A stretch of DNA of 64,000 nt. Origin: Paractinoplanes pyxinae (GTDB lineage: Bacteria > Actinomycetota > Actinomycetes > Mycobacteriales > Micromonosporaceae). The notes under the pieces were generated by a model. The model made no database searches. It worked only from the letters and a program-made list of their open reading frames with translations, and had not been told where the DNA came from. The position numbers and the translations under genes were made by a program. The stretch lies in assembly GCF_026626335.1 (NCBI RefSeq), contig NZ_JAPNTZ010000009.1:372001-436000 (forward strand), given 5' to 3'. Positions 7,703 through 14,568 of this stretch are shown one piece after another. Position 1 is the stretch's first letter; every line of letters starts with the position of its first letter.

Positions 7703-8685
7703 GCGTGTTCGGCAACGTCCAGCTCGGCTATCTGCGCATCGAGACCCGCAAGTTCAGCGACTGGCGGCGCTTCGGCGCCGACGGCGTCGGCCTGCACGTC
7801 GACGACCTCGACACCGGCCGGATGCGGTTCCGCCTCGACGAGCAGCAGTGCCGGTTCCTGCTGGAGCACGGCCCGGCCGAGGACGTCACCTCGGCCGGCT
7901 GGCACGTCGACGACCACGACACCTACGAGGCGATCCTGACCCGGCTGCGGGCCAAGGGGGTGCCCGTCGAGGACGGGACCACCGAAGAGGCCGCCCTGCG
8001 CGGGGTGGAACGTCTCGTGCGGTTCCCCGGGCCGAAGGGCATCGCCCAGGAGCTCTACACCACCGCGCTCACCGCGGCCGCGCCGCTGACGATGACGACC
8101 AGCGGGTTCGTCACCGGCGAGGCCGGGATGGGGCATCTGGCGATCACATCACGCCGACCGGAGGCTATCCACGGCTACTACGACGCCCTGTTCGACGCCC
8201 GGCTCAGCGACTTCATCACCGAGACGATCAGCGGGATACGGCTACGGATCCGGTTCCTGCGGGTCAACGGCCGGCACCACTCGGTCGCCGTGGCCAACAC
8301 CGAAGGACTACGCGTCGACCCGGTCCGCACCCGGATCCAGCACCTCAACGTCCAGGCCGCCAGCCTCGACGACATGATGCACGCCTACCTGCGGCTCAAG
8401 CAGCTCGGATTCGGCATGGCGCTCGGCATCGGGCAGCACACCAACGACAAGGAACTGAGCTACTACGCCCGTACCCCCTCGGGCTTCGAATGGGAGATGG
8501 GCTGGAACCCGATCGTCGTCGACGAATCAACCTGGGAACCCACCACCCACAAAGGCATCAGCCTCTGGGGCCACCGGCCCGAAGCACAGACGATCATCGA
8601 CAAGCTCAACCAGTTCCGGCTCGGCGCGGCCTCGCTGCGCCGACGCGAGGAAACCGTCGCGGCGCTGAGCGGAGTACCGGCATGA
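7699..8685 (+). CDS. Type I extradiol ring-cleavage dioxygenase (BphC-like)
   Basis: 328 residues with two vicinal-oxygen-chelate domains. The C-terminal domain carries the Fe(II) ligands His146 (GMGHLAIT), His215 (RIQHLNV) and Glu266 (FEWEMGWN). Second-shell His194, His247 and Tyr256 sit at the spacing known from 2,3-dihydroxybiphenyl 1,2-dioxygenase. It opens a catechol next to its hydroxyls. The ATG overlaps the hydrolase stop (ATGA), and its own stop overlaps the monooxygenase ATG. Related enzymes act on biphenyl, steroid and phenylpropanoid catechols; the real substrate is unknown. Confidence 0.93.
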   Translation: MSVFGNVQLGYLRIETRKFSDWRRFGADGVGLHVDDLDTGRMRFRLDEQQCRFLLEHGPAEDVTSAGWHVDDHDTYEAILTRLRAKGVPVEDGTTEEAALRGVERLVRFPGPKGIAQELYTTALTAAAPLTMTTSGFVTGEAGMGHLAITSRRPEAIHGYYDALFDARLSDFITETISGIRLRIRFLRVNGRHHSVAVANTEGLRVDPVRTRIQHLNVQAASLDDMMHAYLRLKQLGFGMALGIGQHTNDKELSYYARTPSGFEWEMGWNPIVVDESTWEPTTHKGISLWGHRPEAQTIIDKLNQFRLGAASLRRREETVAALSGVPA

Positions 8686-10232
8686 ACGGGCGCTACGACG
8701 TGATCATCGTCGGCTACGGACCGGTCGGCGTCACCGCCGCGAACCTGCTCGGCGGCATGGGCCTGACGGTCGCCGTCGTCGAGAAGGAACCGGACATCTA
8801 CGCCCGCGCCCGGGCCATCTCCACCGACGAGGAGATCCTGCGGATCTGGCAGCGCATCGGCCTCGTCGACCAGCTGCTCAAGGACATGCTCGCCGAACGG
8901 CCGATCGACTTCGTCGACGCCCGCGGCCGCTCCTTCCTGAGCATCAAACCGGTCACCCGCGGCAACGGTTACCCGCCGCAGCTGTTCATCTACCAGCCGG
9001 CCCTGGAGCAGACGCTGCGCGACGGCGTCGGCCGCTACCCGAACGTCGAGGTCTTCTGCGGCCACGAGTGCACCGGCGTGACCGAAACCGCGGACGGTGT
9101 CGCCGTCGAGGCCGACGGTCTCGGCACCCTGCACGGCAGCTACCTGATCGCCGCCGACGGCGGCTCCAGCCCGATCCGCACCCGGCTCGGCGTCGGCTTC
9201 GACGGCCGCACCTACGAGGACCGCTGGCTGGTTATCGACACCAAGGTCCACCGCGGCTGGGACAGCGTCGACCGGCTGCGCTTCCACTGCGACCCGGCCC
9301 GCCCGGCCGTCGACTGCCCCACCCCTCTCGGCCACCACCGCTGGGAGTTCCCCGTCCTGCCCGGCGAGGACGAACAGCAACTGGTCGAACACGACCACAT
9401 CTGGAAACTGCTGCGCCGGCACGGGCGCACCCCTGACGAGGTGGAAATCCTGCGGGCCGTCATCTACAGCCACCACGTCCGGTTCGCCACTCGCTGGCGC
9501 ATCGGACGGATCTTCCTGGCCGGCGACGCCGCCCACGTCATGCCGCCCTGGATCGGTGAGGGTATGGCCTCCGGCGTGCGCGACGTGGCCAACCTCTGCT
9601 GGAAGTTGGCCGCCGTCCTGAACGGCGAGCTGCCCGATTCCGCCCTCGACACCTACGAGATCGAACGCCAGCCGCACGTGCGCGTCGTGACCAGCCGAGC
9701 GGTCGCCGTCGGAAAGATCATCACCGAACGTCGCCGCGCTCTCGCCGCTCTGCGCAACGTGGTATTCCGTCTCGGTCTGCGTATTCCCGCCCTGCGCGCC
9801 TATGCCCGCGAGGCCCGCTGGCTGCCGATGACCGAGCATCGTGACGGCCTGCTCGACCGCATCGGAAAGGCGACGGTAGCCGGCCAATATCCGCCGCAAC
9901 CCTGGGTCCTCGCCCCGGACGGCAACCGCGCCCGCCTCGACGACGTGCTCGCCGGACGCTGGACCCTGCTGCACCTCGGCGCGCAGCAGGACTGGCCGAG
10001 TTGGCCGGACACCGTGGCGCGGCTGCGCGTCACGCCAGCCGGATCGCCGCCGGCGCCCGGAACCATCGTCGACTGCGACGACGTCCTGATCCGCTGGATG
10101 CGCGAGCGGGACACCACCGTATTGGCACTGCGTCCTGATGTCCTGGTCTACGGCGCGGGCGCCGATGGCGTACTGCCGCCCGCGCCGTTCACATCAGGCC
10201 GCGGCCCTGCCGATCCGGTCACATCCTTGTAG
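8682..10232 (+). CDS. FAD-dependent aromatic monooxygenase (MhpA/PheA-like)
   Basis: 516 residues. The N-terminal dinucleotide motif IIVGYGPVGVTAANLLG, the central family motif around LIAADGGSSPIRTRLG and the second FAD motif FLAGDAAHVMPP identify a class A flavoprotein hydroxylase. It would add the ortho hydroxyl that makes a phenol into the catechol used by the preceding dioxygenase. The C-terminal 110 residues form the thioredoxin-like domain typical of MhpA and phenol hydroxylases. Start ATG overlaps the dioxygenase stop. Last gene of the upper operon; the next gene has its own promoter. Confidence 0.92.
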   Translation: MNGRYDVIIVGYGPVGVTAANLLGGMGLTVAVVEKEPDIYARARAISTDEEILRIWQRIGLVDQLLKDMLAERPIDFVDARGRSFLSIKPVTRGNGYPPQLFIYQPALEQTLRDGVGRYPNVEVFCGHECTGVTETADGVAVEADGLGTLHGSYLIAADGGSSPIRTRLGVGFDGRTYEDRWLVIDTKVHRGWDSVDRLRFHCDPARPAVDCPTPLGHHRWEFPVLPGEDEQQLVEHDHIWKLLRRHGRTPDEVEILRAVIYSHHVRFATRWRIGRIFLAGDAAHVMPPWIGEGMASGVRDVANLCWKLAAVLNGELPDSALDTYEIERQPHVRVVTSRAVAVGKIITERRRALAALRNVVFRLGLRIPALRAYAREARWLPMTEHRDGLLDRIGKATVAGQYPPQPWVLAPDGNRARLDDVLAGRWTLLHLGAQQDWPSWPDTVARLRVTPAGSPPAPGTIVDCDDVLIRWMRERDTTVLALRPDVLVYGAGADGVLPPAPFTSGRGPADPVTSL

Positions 10233-10275
10233 TTGCACAAATGTGAGCAACTTATATTCTGCACGTGAATGTGCA
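10233..10275 (+). promoter_or_regulatory. Double-palindrome promoter/operator upstream of the first amidohydrolase
   Basis: An 18-bp near-palindrome TTGCACAAATGTGAGCAA (10233-10250) is followed after nine bases by TGCAC-N6-GTGCA (10260-10275). TTGCAC can serve as a -35 and TATTCT at 10255 as a -10. The same two-palindrome layout recurs at 13244-13287 before the second amidohydrolase. The likely ligand is the TetR protein encoded between them (11596). Confidence 0.55.
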
Positions 10276-10303
10276 AGTACGCCGTTCGGACTGTGAGGCA
10301 CTC

Positions 10304-11278
10304 ATGTCCCATGCTGATCGCATCGATGTCCACCACCACGTGGTGCCGCCGCACTACGCGGCCTGGCTCAACGACAAGGGCATCCGCCCCGGTGGCGTCG
10401 CCGTGCCCGACTGGTCGCCGAAGGCCGCCCTCAACCTGATGGACGACACGCGGGTGCGTGCCGCCATCCTGTCGGTCTCCACGCCCGGAGTCTGGCTCGG
10501 CGACGCCATCGAGGCCGAGCGATGGGCGCGCGAGGTCAACGAGTACGGCGCCCAGGTCGCCGCCGACCACCCCGGCCGGTTCGGGTTCTTCGCCACGCTC
10601 ACCCTGCCCGACGTGGGCACAGCCATCAAGACCGCCGACCACGCCTTCGACCACCTCGACGCCGACGGGGTGGTGCTGCTGGCCAACAACGAGGGCCGAT
10701 ACCTCGGCGACCCCGGCTTCGACCCACTGCTGCGCTACCTGAACGAACGCCGAGCGGTCGTCTTCATCCACCCCGGTGAGCTGCCCGCCGAACCGGTGCC
10801 GGGCATCCCGGCCTTCACCGCGGACTTCCTGCTCGACACCACCCGCACCGCGATCAGCCTGATCATGTCCGGTGCGCTGGACCGCTACCCCGGCATCCGG
10901 TTCATCCTGGCGCACGCGGGCGGGTTCGTGCCCTACATCGCCGACCGGATCCTGCTCACCATGCTGCGCGACGAATCGAAGCTGTCGCAGGCGCGGATGC
11001 TGCTCAACCGCGAGCGCGCCCGTGAGAAGCGCATCGACCTGATCCGGCGGTTCTACTTCGACGTCGCGCTCTCCTCTACCCGCGCGGCCCTGCCCTCGCT
11101 GCTCGCGGTCGCCGACCCCACTCACATTCTGTACGGCAGCGACTATCCCTTCGCGCCCGTCCCCGCGGTCAAGTACATGGCCAAGGAGTTCGAGAGCTAC
11201 CCGTTCGACGGCGACTTGCGCACGCTCATCGACCACGGCAACGCGCGCCCACTGTTCCCCCGCTTCTTCACCGCCTGA
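10304..11278 (+). CDS. ACMSD-type amidohydrolase (probable aromatic-acid decarboxylase)
   Basis: 324 residues from ATG 10304, with GTGAGG upstream; a GTG-initiated extension to 10265 would cover the operator. Metal-site residues are visible in order: HxH in RIDVHHHVV, His in the FIHPGE segment, His in ILAHAGGFVPY, and Asp in LYGSDYPFAP. Members of this family decarboxylate aminocarboxymuconate semialdehyde, gamma-resorcylate, orsellinate or 6-methylsalicylate. Next to a monooxygenase and ring-cleavage dioxygenase, decarboxylation of a hydroxybenzoic acid to a phenol is the most economical role. No signal peptide, so cytoplasmic. Confidence 0.85.
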   Translation: MSHADRIDVHHHVVPPHYAAWLNDKGIRPGGVAVPDWSPKAALNLMDDTRVRAAILSVSTPGVWLGDAIEAERWAREVNEYGAQVAADHPGRFGFFATLTLPDVGTAIKTADHAFDHLDADGVVLLANNEGRYLGDPGFDPLLRYLNERRAVVFIHPGELPAEPVPGIPAFTADFLLDTTRTAISLIMSGALDRYPGIRFILAHAGGFVPYIADRILLTMLRDESKLSQARMLLNRERAREKRIDLIRRFYFDVALSSTRAALPSLLAVADPTHILYGSDYPFAPVPAVKYMAKEFESYPFDGDLRTLIDHGNARPLFPRFFTA

Positions 11279-11595
11279 GCACCGCCACGGGGCGAAGGTG
11301 ACCAGGTCACCCTCGCCCCATGCGCGAGGTGCCAGTGGATCGCGTCGGCCCGGTTGCGGCGGCGCGGCACCAGAACGGCAGAGATCATGCTGCCGACCAG
11401 GACGGCCGTGGCCCAGGCTGCACCTGAGCGGAGACCCGGCGCAGGTGGGGTGACCGCCTGTCCCGACGGCGGCGTCCACGCCTGCATCCGGACGGGGCAA
11501 AATGGTCAGGGCCGTCGGCTCACCCTGGCGCAGGGGCCTCATCTGCCCGCTGCTGTGCGGATATGGCGGCTGTTCGTTACGGCGGAAGGACACCC
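11279..11595. other. Gene-free interval with terminator and possible MFS-tail remnant
   Basis: 317 bases. A strong hairpin sits at 11289-11319. The minus strand at about 11345-11440 translates as a hydrophobic helix followed by arginines (AAWATAVLVGSMISAVLVP), resembling the last helix of an MFS transporter without the rest of the gene. The remaining bases before the TetR start show a GGAAGGA ribosome site but no clear operator. Confidence 0.4.
11289..11319 (+). terminator. Hairpin terminator after the first amidohydrolase
   Basis: GGGGCGAAGGTGACC pairs with GGTCACCCTCGCCCC around a very short loop. There is no T-tract, as is common in actinomycetes. It would separate the amidohydrolase transcript from the TetR gene. 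Confidence 0.7.
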
Positions 11596-12258
11596 ATGAC
11601 ATCCGAGACCGCTTCCGCCCCGGTGGCGCGACGCCGCCGCGACGCCGAAGAGAACCGCGATCGGATCCTGCGTGTCGCGCGCACGCTGCTCTCCACCGAG
11701 CCCAACGCCAGCATGGATGACCTGGCTCAGGCCGCCGGCGTGGTCCGGCGCACGGTCTACGCCCACTTCCCCAACCGGGACGCCCTGATCGCCGGACTCG
11801 CCGACAAGGCCGCCGCCGACATGCTGGCCGCACTCGGCGAGCTGGACCGCTCAGCCCTCGATCCCGCGGTGGCGCTGGCTGATTTCACGCTCACCCTTTG
11901 GCTTGCTGGTGACGAGTATCGCCTGCTGATCGCGCTCGCCGAGAGCGAGGTCGGCGCGGCCGGCTTACGCGACCTGCTGGCCCCGATCAGCGCACAGGCG
12001 CTCGCCCTGCTCCAACGCGGACGCGAACAGGGCCGCTTCGCCGCCCACCTGCCGTTGCCCGTGCTCGGCGCCGCCCTGCAAGCCATGACCCTGGCACTGC
12101 TGCAAGCGGTCAACGACGATCTGTGGGTCGACGACGGCGCTCAGGCGGCGACCGCCATTCTCATCGCCTCGGGACTTCCGGCCGCCGAGGCCGATGCGGC
12201 GATCCGGCAGGCGCAACTACTGCCGGGCCCCCGATGCCACGCGCCGGACAAGGGCTGA
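11596..12258 (+). CDS. TetR-family regulator
   Basis: 220 residues from ATG 11596 with GGAAGGA six bases upstream. The helix-turn-helix spans about residues 20-65 (ENRDRILRVARTLLS followed by VVRRTVYAHFPNRDALI). The rest is an all-helical effector domain with an Ala/Leu-rich composition. It lies between two amidohydrolase genes whose promoters share a distinctive pair of palindromes, so it is the natural candidate regulator of both. It is not closely similar to the TetR protein at 6109. Confidence 0.88.
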   Translation: MTSETASAPVARRRRDAEENRDRILRVARTLLSTEPNASMDDLAQAAGVVRRTVYAHFPNRDALIAGLADKAAADMLAALGELDRSALDPAVALADFTLTLWLAGDEYRLLIALAESEVGAAGLRDLLAPISAQALALLQRGREQGRFAAHLPLPVLGAALQAMTLALLQAVNDDLWVDDGAQAATAILIASGLPAAEADAAIRQAQLLPGPRCHAPDKG

Positions 12259-12303
12259 CCTGCTGAGGCTTGGCTTTCCCGCACACACGCCGATGAAACA
12301 GAC

Positions 12304-13227
12304 ATGAGGTCTTTGCGTGTGGCGGTGACCGGCGCCGCGGTCGAAGCCGCCCTGGCCGGCATGTGCGTAACGGTCCCGCTGTGGCTGGCCGGGCTGGGCC
12401 CCATGCTCGCCGAAGCCGGCGCGTCGGCCGCAGCGAAGGTGCTGACGCTGGCCGGGGTGATGGCATCGGCGGCATTCGTGGGAGCGGCCGCTCAAGTGCT
12501 CCGGACAATCCCCGCCGAGGGCGGACGAGCGGCAGGGCGCGAGCGGGAACCAGCCATCCGGGCGCGGCGGCTGGCCGCCGCTCTACTGATCATCCCAGTC
12601 GGTGCCGCGGTCGCCATCGGGTGTGGCCGGCCGCCGGACGTGATCATGCTCTGCGCCGGGCAGGTGATGATCACCATGGTCGCGCTGCTCCGCATCCGCC
12701 AACTCGATCGCCGTCAGGCGCAGCAGAAACGGGCGCTCGACCACCAGGCGCGCTTCGACGAACTGACCGGGCTGCCCAACCGCCGTGACGTCCTGGCGCG
12801 CCTCGACCACCTGCTCATGCCGGGCACCTCGACCGCGCCGGTGTCCGTGCTGTTCTGCGACCTCAACGGCTTCAAACCGATCAACGACGGGCTCGGCCAC
12901 GAGGCAGGCGATCAGGTGCTGCGGGTCGTCGCCCACCGCCTGTCGGCCGCGACCCGGCACGGCGACGTCGTCGGCCGCATCGGCGGAGATGAGTTCCTGG
13001 TGATCTGCCCAGCCGCCGGCGCCATCGAGGGGATGCAGGTCGCTGACCGCATCGAAACGGAGGTCGGCGCACCGATCACCTGGGCCGGCGAACAGTTGCA
13101 CATCGGCGTCGCGATGGGCATCGCGACCGCTGCGGCCGGCGATGAGCGGACCGCGGACCAGCTGATCGCCGAGGCCGACGAGGCGATGTACGTCCGCAAG
13201 CGCGCGATGAAGCAGCGGACAGGCTAG
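12304..13227 (+). CDS. Membrane-anchored diguanylate cyclase (GGDEF)
   Basis: 307 residues. Hydrophobic segments at about 7-35, 40-62 and 90-125 form an N-terminal membrane domain, followed by a short coiled linker and a GGDEF domain (about 150-305). The catalytic motif RIGGDEFLV is intact, and an inhibitory-site RxxD (RHGD) lies five residues before it, so the protein should make cyclic di-GMP and be feedback-inhibited. It begins 45 bases after the TetR stop and could be cotranscribed with it. A signalling enzyme inside a catabolic cluster is unusual. Confidence 0.88.
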   Translation: MRSLRVAVTGAAVEAALAGMCVTVPLWLAGLGPMLAEAGASAAAKVLTLAGVMASAAFVGAAAQVLRTIPAEGGRAAGREREPAIRARRLAAALLIIPVGAAVAIGCGRPPDVIMLCAGQVMITMVALLRIRQLDRRQAQQKRALDHQARFDELTGLPNRRDVLARLDHLLMPGTSTAPVSVLFCDLNGFKPINDGLGHEAGDQVLRVVAHRLSAATRHGDVVGRIGGDEFLVICPAAGAIEGMQVADRIETEVGAPITWAGEQLHIGVAMGIATAAAGDERTADQLIAEADEAMYVRKRAMKQRTG

Positions 13228-13243
13228 AACCACGCACGTTTAT

Positions 13244-13287
13244 TTGCACACCGGTGAGCAAGAAGATAACCTGCACGTAGCTGTGCA
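13244..13287 (+). promoter_or_regulatory. Double-palindrome promoter/operator upstream of the Tat-exported amidohydrolase
   Basis: TTGCACACCGGTGAGCAA (13244-13261) is an 18-bp palindrome with one mismatched pair. After ten bases comes TGCAC-N6-GTGCA (13272-13287), extended here to CCTGCAC/GTGCAGG. It closely copies the site at 10233-10275. GATAAC at 13265 could be the -10 to the TTGCAC -35. Confidence 0.55.
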
Positions 13288-13350
13288 GGTTGCATGTTCG
13301 GCGGCCGAGCGTCCGCGAGCACAGGCACTTCATGCTTCCCGGAGGCTTCC

Positions 13351-14478
13351 TTGACCCCTCGGTTCCCTTCCTTCCCGCTGGGCCGCCGCACTCTGCTCAA
13401 AGCCGGGTTGCCCACCGGCCTGGCAGCCGCCGGCGTGCTTACCGGCCCGGCCGCCGGCGCGGCGACAGTGAACACCTCCTCGCCGTATCGGGTGGATGTG
13501 CACTGCCATCACATCCCCGACTTCTACCGCGCGGCGCTGACCAGTCACGGTGTGCTGACCGCCGGCGGAGTCCCGATCCCGGCCTGGAGCCCGACGCTGG
13601 CCGTGAACTTCATGGACAGGTACGGCATCCAGACCCAGGTCGTCTCCATCTCCGAACCCGGCGTGACGTTCCTGAACAGCGCCGCCGATCGCCGCGACCT
13701 GGCCGCCGAGATCAACGACTACACCAGCAAGACCCTCGTACACACCACGGACACCGTGACCGCCAAACGGTTCGGCGGGTTCGCGGTTCTACCGCTGGGT
13801 GACCTCGGCCCCACCGACATCCGCAACGCCGGCCGCGAAGCCCGACGGGCCATCACCGAGCTCAAACTCGACGGCATCGGCATCTTCAGCAACTACGAAG
13901 GCGTCTACCTCGGCGACCCGCGCCTCGATCTGCTGATGGCCGTGCTCAACGACCTGGGCGCCATGGTCTTCGTGCACCCGGTGACGCCGGTGCAGTACCC
14001 GGACCTGAAACTGCCGACCTTCCTGTACGAGTTCCCGTTCGACACCACCCGCGCCGCCGTCAACATGCTCTACCGGCGGGTCTACACGCGCTTCCCGAAG
14101 ATCCGGTGGCTGCTGGCGCACGCCGGTGGCGCCCTGCCCTACCTGTCGTACCGCACCAGCATGCTGACGCTGTACCCGGTGATCGCGCAGAACCTCGGGA
14201 TCACCGCGTTCGACGACGCGAACGTGCAGTACGCCAAGCTGTTCTACGACACGGCGCTGTCGCCGGTGGCCGCCGCCATGAAGTCGGTGCGAGAGGTCAC
14301 CCCCGACTCGCACATCCTGTTCGCCACCGACTGGCCGTTCTCCTCGGCTGTCTTCGCCGTGCCGGGAGACCCGGCGCCGCAGCTGAGTGACACCTTCACC
14401 GCCGCGCAGCGGCTGCAGGTCGAGCGCACCAACGCCCTGGCCCAGTTCCCGCTGCTCGCTGCCCGCCTGGCCGGCTGA
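13351..14478 (+). CDS. ACMSD-type amidohydrolase with twin-arginine signal
   Basis: About 375 residues. I chose the TTG at 13351 because GGAGG lies five bases upstream; an ATG at 13294 would add 19 residues. The N-terminus has a Tat-type signal: GRRTLLKAG, a hydrophobic stretch, then an AGA cleavage-like site near residue 36. Metal-binding residues parallel the cytoplasmic paralogue at 10304: HxH in VDVHCHHIP, His in FVHPVTPV, His in LLAHAGGALPY, and Asp in FATDWPFS. Exported members of this decarboxylase-like family are unusual; it could process an aromatic acid outside the membrane. Regulation is probably shared with the paralogue. Confidence 0.82.
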   Translation: MTPRFPSFPLGRRTLLKAGLPTGLAAAGVLTGPAAGAATVNTSSPYRVDVHCHHIPDFYRAALTSHGVLTAGGVPIPAWSPTLAVNFMDRYGIQTQVVSISEPGVTFLNSAADRRDLAAEINDYTSKTLVHTTDTVTAKRFGGFAVLPLGDLGPTDIRNAGREARRAITELKLDGIGIFSNYEGVYLGDPRLDLLMAVLNDLGAMVFVHPVTPVQYPDLKLPTFLYEFPFDTTRAAVNMLYRRVYTRFPKIRWLLAHAGGALPYLSYRTSMLTLYPVIAQNLGITAFDDANVQYAKLFYDTALSPVAAAMKSVREVTPDSHILFATDWPFSSAVFAVPGDPAPQLSDTFTAAQRLQVERTNALAQFPLLAARLAG

Positions 14479-14568
14479 CACCCCGATACCGCCCGGCCCC
14501 TCCTGTGTCCCTCGGCGGGGCCGGGCATCCCCTCGCGCGTTTCCGCGTACCCCTTGGAGAGGAAGTTC

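Noticed and set aside
11345..11440. MFS transporter gene on the minus strand
   Set aside because: Only one hydrophobic helix with a basic tail is recognisable; no start, no further helices, and it overlaps a terminator region.
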